A DNA stretch of 64,000 bases from NCBI GenBank assembly GCA_033961575.1, contig CM066731.1, forward strand, positions 130,751,001-130,815,000. The letters are read 5' to 3'. Made by a program: the position numbers and the translations under genes. Below the pieces are notes generated by a model. That model searched no databases. It was not told the DNA's origin and saw nothing but the letters and a program-made list of their open reading frames with translations. Positions 48,001 through 60,053 of the stretch are shown piece by piece; position 1 is the stretch's first letter; the number at the start of each line of letters is the position of its first letter. This DNA is from Aselliscus stoliczkanus. Lineage: Eukaryota > Chordata > Mammalia > Chiroptera > Hipposideridae.

Positions 48001-48439
48001 ATGATTTCATACCCTTCCTTTTCTACTCACCCTGAACCTGTCCATTTGACCCTTCTTTTTTCAACCATGTGGATCCTCTCCTGCTTGCTTCCACCAGGCT
48101 ATCCAAGACTCTTGCTTTGCAGCTCCCTTCCTTTTCATCTGTCCCTGTGCTCCTATGTTAATGTAATCCTATTTGAGCCTTTATCTGATTATCCACTCCC
48201 ATATGCGGGCCTCATTTTAGATGGAACTCCATCTCAGAGATGCTAGCCCTATATAGATCACCTATATAAATCACAACTGTCAAAGAGAGCAGAACTTGAT
48301 CCTGTCTACCAGTCTCACCTTGACAAGTGTCCTTGGGGATGCCACTTCAGTGTGATCACAAGGTCTCTGATATTTATGTTCACACTGTGCTTACACAGTG
48401 TGGGTCATGTTCTAATTGCTCCTTCCGTAGGCTCTCATT
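45067..48439. other. Mostly unique sequence, no gene
   Basis: I find no coding exon. An 8-bp hairpin (TCATTATT/AATAATGA) lies at 45828-45849. Pyrimidine-rich stretches at 46500-47120 and 48000-48240 resemble old L2-type debris but are not certain. A (TCTA/TTTA)n patch lies at 47937-47968. Confidence 0.4.
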
Positions 48440-48605
48440 GAAATCTTACAAAGCTAGGAGACATGGAGCATCATTGCCCCATTCACAGCTTAAGACATTG
48501 AGGCACAGACGGAAAAGTGACTTGCTGGTTACACAACTCATCAGATAGAAACCAGGCTTACCCAGGCAGTTTTACCACCAGAGCCTGTGCTTTTTGCCAC
48601 CATGC
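48440..48605 (-). repeat. Antisense MIR SINE
   Basis: GCCCCATTCACAGCTTAAGA, CATTGAGGCACAGACGGAAA, GTGACTTGCTGGTTACACAA, CCAGGCTTACCCAGGCAG and CAGAGCCTGTGCTTTTTGCC are reversed MIR in order. Confidence 0.85.
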
Positions 48606-49389
48606 CACAAATCTCATGTGTCTGTTTTTCATCTCTTCTCCTGGTCCCATTAGCTTCTACATTGTTAGGTTCCTCATTCAGCCATATTATTCTGACAAAC
48701 CAGAAGATAATAAGGATTCTCTTTTGTACTGATGAAATCTTATAGCTCCTTTAGTTACCACACTTTCTTTCATTTCTTTGTAGAAATGGAACTCAATTCC
48801 TTTATCTGCATGGCTTTCTCCCCGGATGCTAACCTGCAACTCACTTTATCAAATGGAGATAGATATTTGTGATCCCCTTACTGACATTTCCGGTCGTGAG
48901 ATACGGCTTTAGAGAGCACGGGCTCCTCCAAGGATGCTCATAGCGCTGATCTGAGGTCCCCGCTCTTGAGAGTCTTGAATGAAATTTCTTATCTTCCCCT
49001 TTGAGTTGTTTATTAAGCATCACACAGTTTAGGTCATCTTAGAGCATGGAGGGCTCTTGCAATCCTTTACCTTCTCAGTCAAGGCTGGAATTCAAGCACA
49101 TAATAAAGCAGATTCTTAACCACAAGAGCTGGTATGGTGGCAAAGGAAGGAACACAGGAAATGGCATGAATTTAAGCATTTTAAATGACTGAATAAAATG
49201 CTTAATTTTCAAAAAGTGAACATTTGAGCTTGGTAACGCAGTATCCATATATTGTGCAAAAGTTTAGTGGGATGAACTGAAAAGTCTTGGCCTAGTGTCA
49301 AGCTATATTGCTCCCCCCATTAAAGGGAAGGACCCCTCTTTTCTACCTTTCCTTTGTTTTTATGATGAGGAGCATGGATTCATTTGGAC
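48606..49389. other. Unique sequence, no gene
   Basis: Nothing recognised beyond scattered pyrimidine-rich stretches. Confidence 0.4.
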
Positions 49390-49645
49390 ATTGAGGAGTT
49401 AGTCTTGATTCCTCTTTTTCATCACTCACCCGCTTCCAATCGATCCACTTAAAAAAATAAAAAGTCTTTCTCTGGTTTACAAAGCCCAACACATCCTGGC
49501 CCTGACTACTTCTTTGACTTTCTCTCTCCTCCTCTCCTGCCACATACTCTACACACTGGACTGCTTTCTGTTCCATGTCCATTCTCAAGTCAGCTCTTTC
49601 CTCTGTTCAATATGCTTTCTCCCCTGATCTTTTCACAGCCATCTT
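49390..49645 (+). repeat. L2 LINE internal/3' fragment
   Basis: GAGTTAGTCTTGATTCCTCT, a TTTACAAAGCCCAACACATC segment, CTGGCCCTGACTACTTCTTT and CAATATGCTTTCTCCCCTGA match the L2 'gagtcatccttgactcctc ... tacaaggccctgcatgatctggcccctgcctacct ... ttccctctgcctgga' order. Confidence 0.7.
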
Positions 49646-50429
49646 TTTTTTTTTTTGGTCAATAGAATCCTGCCTGAAACATCCAGTCTAAAGGAATTGT
49701 TCAGTGAGTGTCATATCACCTTATTTTTAATTGTCTGCATTGTACTAATGATAGTTATAAAACCTTAAATTGGGAAGTTTTACCCAAGTTGTAGCTGAGT
49801 TCACAAAACAAGAGGTGAAAAATACTCCAATATTCTAAAATGAAGTGCTAGACTGCCCATACAGTACTTTTCAAGGAGGTGAACAACTCGGTTTTATAAC
49901 TCTTGGTTAACCTTCAAGCAAAGGAGTAGAAGGGGCCAAGAGGGATTTGGACATTCAAAATTAGTTTTTCAGAGGGAATTGATGATGTGCTATGAGCCAC
50001 TCCTCCAAAATATATACGCTAAAGAGGAAAGGGGTGGGAGATGCATCCCTCCCTTTTCTGCTTCCTGGGGAGACTTTGATAAGACTACTCGGTGATCTTG
50101 ACCTATATCTCCTCGAATCATGGGCCACAGACTCACAGCTAGAAATACCTTAAGGCAATAGACTAGCTGCTCTGAAAGATAAGCAGGAAGAAGAAACTAA
50201 GTCAAGAATGATCTGGACTCACAGAATTTATTACAATAAAGGATACGTGGATGTTCCCTCTTGAGTAGATAATGGTCACAAGAGAAAGCCCCAGCCTAGA
50301 GGCCTTTAAATCCTACCAAAGAAGGCAAAAGTGATCCTAACGGGAGCAACCCAAAGTTCCTGCCCTCACTCAGCAAAGCTCTTTTCTGACAGTGATAGCC
50401 CCAGTGAAAATAATAATTAAGACACTTGA
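49646..50429. other. Unique sequence, no gene
   Basis: No feature recognised. A T-run occurs at 49645-49658. Confidence 0.4.
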
Positions 50430-50620
50430 TGGCATAGTTTTCCAGACTTGCCTGATAAGAAGACTTGCCCTAGTAGCTTGTTAAAAATACAGATTCCTGG
50501 GCTTGCCTGCTGAAGCTGCTCATTTGTAGGACTGGGTGAGTCCTACAAATCCGTTCTTTTACACATGGCCCAGGTTAGTCTTATCAGGCAATTGTGAGAA
50601 ACATTTGATGGAGAATCCCA
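50430..50620 (+). repeat. MER5-like hAT-Charlie relic
   Basis: TAGTTTTCCAGACTTGCCTG, GTAGCTTGTTAAAAATACAG and ATTCCTGGGCTTGCCTGCTG follow the MER5/Charlie 'gcttgttaaaaatacagattcctgggc' signature. The end is CCAGGTTAGTCTTATCAGGC-like. Confidence 0.7.
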
Positions 50621-50634
50621 GGGTAGGGGTGGTC

Positions 50635-50945
50635 CAGAAAAGCCTACCAAGGAGGTGGTGCTTGAGTTGAGGCCTGAATGATGAGAAAATATGGGAGAAG
50701 TGGAGTCTAGGCAAAGGAAATATCAAGGACAAAGCTTCTGCACAAAGTATTAAGTGCCTGGCTTCCAGGAGTAGATCAAGCCAATAAATCATAGCTTCAC
50801 CCATTAGGAAAACCTTGGCCAAAGGAGGTTAGAGGGGAGGGCAGATGCAATGCTAAGGAGTTTGAAAGTTTTTTTTTTTTTTTTAATCAGCAGGTAGCCA
50901 TTGGGTGGTTTTAAGGAGAAGAATGACTTTTCAACAAATGTTAAT
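50635..50945 (-). repeat. Antisense L2 LINE
   Basis: CCTACCAAGGAGGTGGTGCT, TGAGTTGAGGCCTGAATGAT, TAGGCAAAGGAAATATCAAG and TCAGCAGGTAGCCATTGGG with TTAAGGAGAAGAATGACTTT are reversed L2 ('gagaaggtgacatttgagttgagacctgaagga ... gggagccattggagggtttt'). Confidence 0.75.
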
Positions 50946-50984
50946 AATGTCACCTTCATATACCAAGATCAGGTTAAGTATATA

Positions 50985-51095
50985 AGTATATAAATATACA
51001 TAAAATTGATAAATACACAAACATACAAACACACAACACATACCTATGTGTGTATATGTGTGTATGTGTATAATGCCATATATGTGTGTATATCT
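50985..51095. repeat. TA/CA/TG-rich low-complexity stretch
   Basis: Imperfect TATA, ACACA and TGTGTG runs lie next to one another. The CA-rich part (51015-51042) and the TG-rich part (51045-51095) are partly complementary and could fold back on each other. Confidence 0.75.
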
Positions 51096-51999
51096 ATAAA
51101 TTTAAAAAACGTGAATCAATATTATCATTATTATATAACAACTATGCTTTCAAAGGGAAAAAAAACTTAAGGCCTATAAGTATAAGCCTGATACATGTTA
51201 TTGGATTTTGAGTGTGTTCCAAAGTGATCCCATTGAAGAGCTAAATACATTTAAAGTTAATAAAAATAAAAGGTTTTTGAAAAAAATTACATTGAATCTT
51301 TTCACTCAACCACTTTATTCCACTTTCTGTCAAAGCTTATGTGGTTCCAAGGGAGTACAGTCATTTGTGCATTTTCTATTTTTAAATCATCCATTGTTCT
51401 AGTTAAATATTATGAGTGTATGCCAATTCCTAAAAGAGTCATGCAGAGATAGTAGGTACAATTGTGTTGCACTCAAAATAAATTAAAGCAAATATTTAAC
51501 AACTGTTAAATACTGAATTGCATGTAAAAGAACTAATCCTACATAGCTCTGATAAGTGAAAACTTCAAACCAAACCTTCCTTCTGTGCTTTATAATTAGA
51601 AAACCAAATGAGGAACTTTTCTGGGCAGCCTGGTTTAAAAAACCCACCTGTTTTCTCTCTTTTTTTAAAAATATATTTTTGAAGTCGATACTTTCAAGCA
51701 AAGGATTTAAATGATTCAGAAAACTAAAACTGAATTGTAAAGAGTAACCTTCTCACGTTTAATTACCATGTATATTTGTGATATGCTATAGTTTGATACA
51801 TGGCTTATGAGGCATTAATTAGAAATAATATTCCCTGAAAAAGAATCAAACTCTATCTATGCAAAGAAGACATTTTCCCTGAGGAATGGCAACCCTCCCA
51901 TGGATTATCCATCAAGCTCTTGTTTATATTTTCTCCACCTTGGACACTCACCATCATGGCTTCATCTGGGACCTTGTCAGTATTTAGAAGAGCTATGCT
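51096..51999. other. AT-rich unique sequence
   Basis: No gene and no recognised repeat. Confidence 0.45.
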
Positions 52000-52850
52000 G
52001 AAAGATTAAATTCAGGCAGTCAGGTATCTGATCACCAATCCCACTCCATTAGCCCCATCACATCTGTCTTCAGCCTCTTGGGGACATTTAGTGTCTTCAC
52101 TCCTCTCTTATCTCTCTATCACTACCTTCCCCATCCAAATTAAAGTCCATGCTCCATATTTCAAATACTCGCTTCCTAATTCCTCAGCCCTCTTTTCCTA
52201 TTGTCCTTCAGTCTGAGTACTTGGAAAAATTTGAATTTAGCTAGATCTAATGTTTCATCTTTTCTAAAAGAATACCCACATTGCTCAGTGCTTCAGGAGA
52301 AAATTCATACAAACTTGCAGATTGGTAGTAACCTAATGGCATGCTTTTCAGCCTTAACTGTGTTCTCAAAGAGTTCTAACAGTCTATTTTTGTTTTCAAA
52401 ATATTTATTTTGGTATGCCAACCATACTTTCTTCATTTCCTCTTATGGAACAGGGTCTCTTTTGTCTAAAACTAGCCTTTCTATCAGGAGGAACCCCATT
52501 TCCTGTTACCTTTTTAGGAGACCATGCTGTAGTTGCTGTCTCCTTTTTCTACTGTATCCTCAAAATCTCTTCCTATATTGATTGATTTTCACAAATAAAT
52601 GACTAAGTCTTCCCAACATAAAAATTTTAAAAATGTATAAAACCTCTCTGGGTGTTTTTCTGTGGCCCCTACCTCTTCTCTCTTCACCCCTACAGCTAAT
52701 TTTTTTGAAAGAATACTCTACTTGCCATTTCCTTTTCCTTACCTCCAATTTACTCTTTGACCCATCTGGAATCTGGCTTCTGTGTCCACCACACCACTGA
52801 AAGGACTCTCACCAAAGCCACAAATGACCATCCTGTTTATCAAGATTCCA
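52000..52850 (+). repeat. L2-type LINE relic, internal part
   Basis: Pyrimidine-rich sequence with CATCACATCTGTCTTCAGCC, CACCCCTACAGCTAATTTTT, CCACCACACCACTGAAAGGA and CTCTCACCAAAGCCACAAAT resembles the internal region of old L2/CR1-like elements. The same element seems to continue at 53370 after about 500 bp of other sequence. Confidence 0.5.
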
Positions 52851-53369
52851 GCAGTAACAAGGTGGGACATTCAAGTTGAAATTATTTGAAGAGAATATAA
52901 TAGACTATTAAGGGCTGTTGATAATGTATAGTAAACCCTCAAGGGATAGCACAGTATTCCAGAGCTAATAAATGCGGGAAGCTCTCCCCGCCCTCCCCAG
53001 TCCAAAAGGGGTAAATGGCAAGAGCTCCCTGAGAGGAACTGAGACTTAAATCAAGGGATGGATAGCTTGCAGCAAATCCACAGAGAAGAAACTGAGGGAA
53101 AGTATTCCCATTCCCTCTCCTCCCTTCTTCTCTCCTTCCAGTACTCACTGTTAGTCTAACTCAAACAGAAGGCAGAAAGCAAGAGAGCTCATTGAGACCA
53201 TCCATACAGGTCAAACTCCTGGGCATGGAGCAAGGTGAAGGATGGGGACAAACAGAAGACAGCCAACAGAACCTTATTGCTAAATTGCAGCTTTGGGTCT
53301 TCTTACTTGGGTTTTTAGTAACACTTAACAATTTTGACCTCTTCTTGAAAGTCTCCTTTTTATGACCCA
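52851..53369. other. Interruption within the L2 relic, unnamed
   Basis: A 500-bp block reading GAGAGCTCATTGAGACCATC and GGGCATGGAGCAAGGTGAAG splits two L2-type parts. It reads like an old interspersed repeat, but I cannot name it. Confidence 0.35.
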
Positions 53370-54420
53370 CTTATGCCATTACAATCTTCTTATCTTCTGC
53401 CTTACCTTCTTCTGCAGTATTTGCATCCTATCCCTTTTTTAAAATCCTCGTGCTCTTTAAGCATATGGCTCTTCAAAGACTGCCTTTCCTTTCACTGCCT
53501 CTTAGTGGCCTCATCCATTCTTACTCCTTCAGTCACTATCTATAGCTTCATGATTCCCAAGGCTATATTTTGAGCCTAGATCTTTCTCCTGAGTTTCAGG
53601 ACTACTTCCTCATCTGTCATAGTGCATCTTTACTTAGAAGTCTTATAGATACCTCAAGGTCACCGTATTGAAAATCAAACCATCATATCTAACCTCAAAT
53701 CCATCCCATTTGAGTTTCCTATTTTAGTAAATGATCCCATCATTCTTGCAATTGCCCAAAACAGAAACTTGTGATTCAACCTTAACTTAACACATTTACA
53801 ATTAATTAGAATTCTTATCACTTTTATCTCGATGATTTACATTTATCCTTACTGCCACTACTCAAGTCTAGGCCACCATAAACTCACAACTGGGTTCTAG
53901 AAGCAGCCTCTTACCTGGTTCTCTGCCTCCCTTCTTGGCCCATTCAGCACCCTTCAACCAGAGTGCACTGTCTAGGTCAAATCCGCTCATTGTATTTTCC
54001 TTCTTTTATAATTTCCAATAGCTCCACATTTTTCTAAAAATAAAATCCAAGTTTCCTACCTTGGCTTTCAGGATTTATCCTCTCCTATTTTAGGCACCAT
54101 TATATTGCATTCTAACAGAGCAAAATTTCTTTCAGTTACTTAAACAGGCCATTCTCAGTTTCACCTATGGATTTTCACACATTCTTTTCCTTCTTCTTGG
54201 TGTACTGCTTGCCCACTCTTCACCTGGATAATTCCTGCTTTGCCTTCAGGCGTCAGTGTAAACATCATTTCCTTTGAGAAACCCTCTCTGATAACCCAAG
54301 ACTGGATATTGAGCAGCTTTTTTATCTTATAGTCAAAAATGAAACTTGTTTGACTTGTGAGTATGCCCCTCTAGCTTCCCAGTGATGTATGCTCAAGGAC
54401 TGCGTCTTTCTTTTTTTTTT
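53370..54420 (+). repeat. L2 LINE, ORF2 C-terminal and 3' region
   Basis: Segments follow L2 in order: TATAGCTTCATGATTCCCAA, CTTGTGATTCAACCTTAACT, GGCCACCATAAACTCACAAC, TCTTACCTGGTTCTCTGCCT, TAGGTCAAATCCGCTCATTG, CTCCACATTTTTC and TTCCTTTGAGAAACCCTCTC. The middle corresponds to the end of a CR1/L2 reverse transcriptase, with frames broken by many stops. Confidence 0.75.
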
Positions 54421-54663
54421 AAGCCTTTCAATATTTTTTATTACCACTTTCCACTTTTTTTCCACTTTTAAAGAGTACATAACAAAACAAAAAAACCTTA
54501 AAGCACCCAAAATATTTCCTAAAGCACTGAAAGTATTTCCTGAGGTAACTACTTGTCTAATCCATGCTATTAATAATAATGACATAGGTTTTAAGAACAA
54601 TTGCTTGGAGATACATTTTATATAATCATTTTACATAAAAACCTAATTCATTATACAATCAGG

Positions 54664-54745
54664 CAGTGATTCTCAATGGGCAGCACCATTTCTTGGCTGA
54701 GGGAGTGGAAACATATCCTATCTCAGGGACTTCTCAAAATACAAC
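54664..54745 (+). repeat. hAT terminal fragment
   Basis: CAGTGATTCTCAATGGGCAG is typical of hAT-Charlie ends, and ATCTCAGGGACTTCTCAAAA follows. The rest is lost. Confidence 0.45.
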
Positions 54746-54784
54746 ACATTCACCACCCTACACCCGAACCCCCCACCCCTGGAA

Positions 54785-54855
54785 GAATTTTTTTTTCTAA
54801 TTATTTATTTATAATTGGCTTCAGGTGTACAACACAGTGCAATAGTCGTCTTTCT
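54785..54855 (+). repeat. Probable L1 3' UTR fragment
   Basis: TTGGCTTCAGGTGTACAACA followed by CAGTGCAATAGTC resembles an L1 3' UTR segment of laurasiatherian mammals ('ttcaggtgtacaacatagtgattcga'). Confidence 0.4.
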
Positions 54856-54989
54856 TTTTTATTGCTGCATTCCAGCACCTAGCAGAGTTGCAAGCATTTT
54901 CTAATGAATGAATGGAATTGTCTTTGAGGATATTTTACAGAGTAGGAGTAAAATATATAATTGACTTGGTTCAAAAAGGCTGCATCACA

Positions 54990-55380
54990 GGTGGTGTTAG
55001 AGTTCTGTCTGAAGTTTTATGTTTATTCTGAGGGCAGTGGTAAGCCACAGAATATTTTTAAACAACAGAGTGATAGGCAGAAGTTGTGTTTTAGAGAGAG
55101 TAATTTTCTTGCTGTGTGGGTGAATAAACCAAAAAAGAGGAGAACCTGGAAGTTGGGTAAACAATTTTGAAGACTGAACAAGTTTGGGCAACATGTTATA
55201 ATTGATAAGACTACAGAAAAAGATACAGCTATGAAAGCTGTTTGGAAAATATAAAGAGTAATACTTGAACATAAGTAGAAGAAGTACAATATGACTATGA
55301 TTTTGATCCTGGTAACTAAAGAAAATACTTCTGTCATTTACCAGAATAGGGAAGTTGGAAAGGGAAATTGATTTGAGGAA
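54990..55380 (-). repeat. Antisense L2 LINE
   Basis: ACAACAGAGTGATAGGCAGA, GTAATTTTCTTGCTGTGTGG, TCCTGGTAACTAAAG and CATTTACCAGAATAGGGAAG follow reversed L2 ('agcagaggagtgacatgatctga ... gatcactctggctgctgtgtgga ... gccatttactgagatggggaag'). Confidence 0.65.
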
Positions 55381-57294
55381 GACATATAAAGAGAATTAGA
55401 GATTGCAATTTGGTCATAACATCTAAGTACAAATATTCTGAAAAACGGGATATAGGATGGGACTGAAATGTCTCTGTGGTTTCGCAAGGGAAAATGACTT
55501 TTTCTGATCCTGTTACATATTCTGGCACTCCAAAAGAAGCACTCTAGGACCTGTGAGCTGCTGCCTCAATTCTGAATCCTAGAAAAGACTGTTAATGAAG
55601 GTGGTCAGAGGACAGAGAAGTATAAACTGCATCATGTGTGTCCTCTCTCTGATAGACTCATAGCTTAAGAGCAGTCAAGAAAAGTTCAGTCCTGCTTTTT
55701 CTATGATAAATCACCACCTAGCTGAAACACTGGTTTCCAATGATAGCATGTGTTCTCTGTGCACTACCTTTAATGATGCTTTTTAGTTACTATGAAAATG
55801 CTTAGCATGAACGGACAGGGTTCTTTAGTGTTCAAAATGTTGGGAGTGTGTGTACATGAGTGTGATACATGTGACACAGCATTTTGTAAGTGGTATCTAT
55901 AGACTTTCTCCACGTAAGAATGCAGTCATCACATGACAAAAGAATGCCCACTACACGTAGGATTTTCAGGACATTATTTTTAAACAAAATAAAACATATT
56001 TACAAATCATGAAACTACCTTTCTCTTGTTCCTCATAGGCATTCAAAGCTATTTCATGGGGCTAGCTCTTTCTCTCCCTCTGAAATGTCCATAGCTTTTC
56101 AATTCTCTGCATTTGGCAGGTTTTTAAAATGACTCTTTTCACTTATGCATATTTTCTTGGCCTCTTGTAAGATCCTTCATCACTCAAGATGTCTCACCTA
56201 CATCACTCAACCTCTCCAGCTGGTCACCTGACATTTCTCCTTCAGTCCTTGGTTATCTTGTAAGTCACCTCCAGACTCTTTCTGCTGAGGCCTTGACCCT
56301 CCAATAGCCTTGTTGGAAAGAACCCTAAAAAACCCAGACAGCTCTTATACATGGCCCCCATCTGGGCCTCTGTCTGTAAGTCATGCAGTTACTTCCAAGC
56401 ACAGCACTCCTTTGGAACCAGGGGTCACTCCAGTCAGCCACGTGTCCTCATGAGATGCTCAGGCATGGAGCCCACCATGCCCCCGTAGCTCCAGGAGATA
56501 CATATGAAACTCTCTGTGTGGCCTCCTTGAAGCCTCTTTCACTTGACTTAAAGTAACAGAGATGCACCTCTCAACCCTGTCCTCCACAGAACCAATCCAA
56601 GCACTGTGACACTTCCCTCTCTGAAGAATCCTCCTGGAAACCCCTTCTCCTCTCGCAAGCTTTCCAAGCTTCTTCATAGGCTGGAATCAGGTGATTAGCT
56701 AAGGGTACCACAAACCCCCTCCTGTGTAAGTCTAGCTGAAGTCGGTTGACAACTCAAGTGTGAGATAGGAGTACACTTGTCACCTCTACTTTGGGCCTCA
56801 GCTACCACCCAAACAGGAAGCTTAACACCCTTTTACCATTTACTCATTTAACACCCTTTTACCATTGAGATGAAGATATTTATTACACATTTATCAAAAT
56901 TATAAAATTATATTTGACTGTATGCAAATCTGGGTAAACAAATCCTAGAGAAGGCTAATGAGGGAAACTACAGCCAGTAGGATGGCAGACAAAGCTCAGC
57001 GCACAGGACATGTCAAACTCATCTAATCCCACCTGTGGTGCTTGTTTCCACAGAAGCAACACTTCCAAACCCATATTGCACATAGGCGAAAATAAACTAT
57101 TCTTTACATCTATGAAGCATGAGTATAAGATAAAGAAATGAGTCGTATGCCTTCAACTCAAAATATTTGCATATGTGTTTTGAGTGAAAAACTAGAGAAC
57201 AATTGAGGGGTGTTTATTCCAATACACGTGAAGTATTTTCCACAAAATTATTCAGCTACTGAGAGAATAGAAAAAGGCTACATATTTCTCTCTC
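55381..57294. other. Mixed unique sequence, no gene
   Basis: No coding exon recognised. 56000-56840 is pyrimidine-rich and balanced in GC, and may be an old LTR or L2 relic that I cannot name. A 26-bp tandem duplication lies at 56822-56866. Confidence 0.4.
56822..56866 (+). repeat. 26-bp-period tandem duplication
   Basis: TTAACACCCTTTTACCATT at 56822-56840 recurs exactly at 56848-56866, separated by TACTCAT. Confidence 0.9.
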
Positions 57295-57298
57295 ACCT

Positions 57299-57351
57299 TT
57301 TCTTCCCTTTCTTTCTATCTTTCTCTTTCTTTCTTTCTCTCTTTCTTTCTC

Positions 57352-57411
<60 letters not shown>

Positions 57412-57412
57412 T
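57299..57412 (+). repeat. (TTTC)n polypyrimidine microsatellite
   Basis: About 110 bp of nearly pure C/T, the right two thirds being perfect TTTC units. Frames across it on both strands are microsatellite artefacts. Confidence 0.95.
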
Positions 57413-57594
57413 TTGTTTTTTAGTTTCTTTATCTGCAGGAGGACCTACATGATATAAGAAGAGAACTGACCTCTTCAAACCTCATTTCAACCTTGATGTG
57501 TGACCTCAGGGGGACTCATTTGCTCTTTGGAAAGTTTTTAAGCTTTATAAGAGGCATAGGCATAGAATGGATGATTCCTGAAAAACCACATTGT

Positions 57595-58056
57595 TGTGTG
57601 CTGAATTATGTCTCTTCATAAGATATGGTGGGGTCATGTCCTCTAGCACCTGTGAATGTGACCTTATTTGGAAGAAAGGTCTTTGCAGATGTAATCAAGT
57701 TAAAATGTGGTCATATTTCAATAGGGCAGCTCCTCATCCGGTATGACTAATGTCCTTCTAAGAGGGAGAAGCCATGTGAAGACAGAGACACACAGGGAGA
57801 ATGCCATGTGATGACAGAGGCAGAGATTAGAATGATGGCAGCTGCTAGCTAAGGAGCACCAAGGATTGGTGGCCACCGTCAGAAACTAGAAAGAGGCAAG
57901 GAAAGATTTTTCCTGAGTCAAAGAGGGAGCATACCTCTGCTGATAACTAGATTTCAGATTTCTATTCTCCAGAACTGTGAGAGAATACATTTCTATTGTT
58001 TTAAGACAACCAGGTAGTGGTACATTTTTAGAGCAGCCCTAGAAAACTAAAACACA
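57595..58056 (+). mobile_element. MLT1-type (MaLR) solo LTR
   Basis: The order TGTGCTGAATTATGTCTC, GTGAATGTGACCTTATTTGG, GGTCTTTGCAGATGTAATCA, TGTCCTTCTAAGAGGGAG, CCAGAACTGTGAGAGAATAC, TTGTTTTAAGACAACC and CAGCCCTAGAAAACTAA matches MLT1 LTRs of ERVL-MaLR. No internal viral genes lie on either side, so it is a solo LTR. It is old and eutherian-wide. Confidence 0.8.
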
Positions 58057-58704
58057 CTGAAAAGAAAATTTTGATTGCAAATGCAGAAAAGGTAAGGCCA
58101 TTTTCTTATGAGAGTTTGGCTTTCTCTGAGTAATTGCCTGATTGAGAAAGTTGCTTGGATTGATGGTCTTTTTCTAGAAAGTGGCATTTCCAATTTGGGG
58201 GCTGATGTATTGACTACTGCTAGAAATAGTTGTTTCAGTTCAGCAACTGGTCTTGTCCTCTCTGACCTCAGTATTGATCTAAATAGATTTCAAAACCTAT
58301 CGCTCTTCAGCAGTCATAAAAGGAAACAATCTCATTTCTCAGAATGATGAAAGAGTGCCTTATAAAATTATTTGTAGAGATATGAATGTTTAAATATTTG
58401 CTGTTTTCTAGATAAGGAAGAAAATTCTTTAGCTTGGGCAAATCTGATGCAGCATGAAAATAATTCAGTTAAATTTCAGTCATTTTACACAGATTATCAG
58501 TAAACTCACAACAGCACCGTTCATCCAAACAGTCGGTCAACTCAGTGATAACCAAGTATTCTGGGTATGACTGTAACTACAAAAATCCACAAATTAAACA
58601 ACTGTTCTCATTAGAACATTTATAATCACATTTTTACATTATATTCTTAAATTGGAGTCATTTACTTATGCTTGTCTCACTGATTTAAAAATCAAGGAGA
58701 TTTC
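58057..58704. other. Unique sequence, no gene
   Basis: Nothing recognised. A short frame at 58108-58347 has no domain and no codon signal. Confidence 0.4.
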
Positions 58705-58855
58705 TTTGTAGGATGGTGGAAATATTCTAAAATCAGATTGTGGGGTGGTCTCATAACTGTACATTTATGTAAATCATTGAATTGTACACTTAAAAGTAAA
58801 TCTTATGACATATGAATTATATGTTGATAAAGTTACTTAATAAAAACAAAGATTC
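58705..58855 (+). repeat. L1M LINE 3' terminus
   Basis: GATGGTGGAAATATTCTAAA, CATAACTGTACATTTATGTA, ATTGAATTGTACACTTAAAA and TATGTTGATAAAGTTACTT follow the L1M terminal signature in sense orientation ('ggaaatgttctatat ... gaactgtacacttaaa ... cctcaataaag'). Confidence 0.8.
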
Positions 58856-59915
58856 TCCTCTCTTAGTAGGAAATATCAGTTCTCAGAACTCCTTGTAGAG
58901 TCAGGTTTAGTAAATGACCAATTGGTGAAGGCATTTGCATCACTGTGGTAATAGCCCAAGCTAAACAAAGATGCCTTGTGTATGTGGCAATTTTTGTTTT
59001 GCCCAAAGATGAATGTGGCTAAACCAGGACTTTGTTGGATGAAAGAAATTCCAGAGACGATGGTCCTCCAGAGGATAAGTAAGTGTTTCCCCTGCAGTTG
59101 GTCTAGAGCCTGGGATTAATCTTCTGAAGACCTTTTAAGGCATTATCTTTACAAGAATTTCCCCTGCTTTCAACTATACCCCCCACCCCATCACACACAT
59201 TGATGATATGAAAAGGGTTTAGTCAAGCAAATAATATAATCTATCACCTTGGAACCACCAAAGAAATATTTAGATTTTCAACCAGTGGGCCTGTTCCATG
59301 ACAAAACTGTAGGCAATGTTAACTCATTGAGCAAGCGGGTAGGAGAGAAGGAGGTAGTGAGGAGACTGATTTTTGAGGAATTAAGATATCCCATATATTC
59401 ACGACGGAGGTGCCCTGCCTTTTTCTCTAAAGTAGAGCTGATCAAAAAGCTACAGAGATTTCACAAATGCCCTCTTTTCTCACATCAACACTTTTTTCCA
59501 CACACTTTTACTCAGTGATTCTTTTTTTATATAAACAGCTCTCAAGCTACTTGAATTTTAGGAGATCTGAATGTATTGAATGGTCTTGCTCCTCCAGGTC
59601 TATTCTATAAGTATCTTCATTCTGCTGTGGGTATTGGGAGGCCATGTTCTAAAGGCTACATCAGCTACATCCCTGTCCTCTGGCTGGGGTTGGCCTTAGC
59701 CATTGAGAAGCCATGGCAGGAGATTGGGGAGTGGAGGAGAAAGAAGTTGGAGATTTTATTCCATAGCAGACCTTGGGCTATCAGTAGCTTGGTTCCTCAA
59801 CAGGAAAATCCTCCTAGTGCAGTTCTCCATCAGCTGTATCTCCCTATCTCGGAGACCCAGTAACTGCTTCCTCATCTTAGTCTTCAAGTCTAGTAGTGAT
59901 ATTTGCTCCACCATC
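58856..59915. other. Unique sequence, no gene
   Basis: Short frames at 59249-59518 and 59576-59863 are not recognisable proteins. No splice structure or repeat is seen. Confidence 0.4.
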
Positions 59916-59946
<31 letters not shown>

Positions 59947-60041
59947 GAGAGGGCAGTGTCACTGGCCCCCACATGTGGGATCCGAGCTGGGGCCGCTGGT
60001 GTCCCAGGTCAGCTCCCAATCACCGTGCCACTTGGCCAGCC
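59916..60041 (-). mobile_element. Short (head-only) tRNA-derived SINE, reverse orientation
   Basis: A T26-type run is followed by GAGAGGGCAGTGTCACTGGC and the reversed head with B box GGATCCGAGCT, ending TGGCCAGCC. A 12-bp perfect target-site duplication TGCTCCACCATC lies at 59904-59915 and 60042-60053. The breakpoint after the head matches the other short copies apart from one extra TC. Confidence 0.93.
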
Positions 60042-60053
60042 TGCTCCACCATC

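Noticed and set aside
57210..57478. Frames of Phe/Leu/Ser repeats or Lys/Glu/Arg repeats
   Set aside because: These are translations of the TTTC microsatellite on either strand.
57595..58056. Possible endogenous retrovirus
   Set aside because: Only a single MLT1-type LTR is visible. No second LTR or internal viral coding region is seen nearby.
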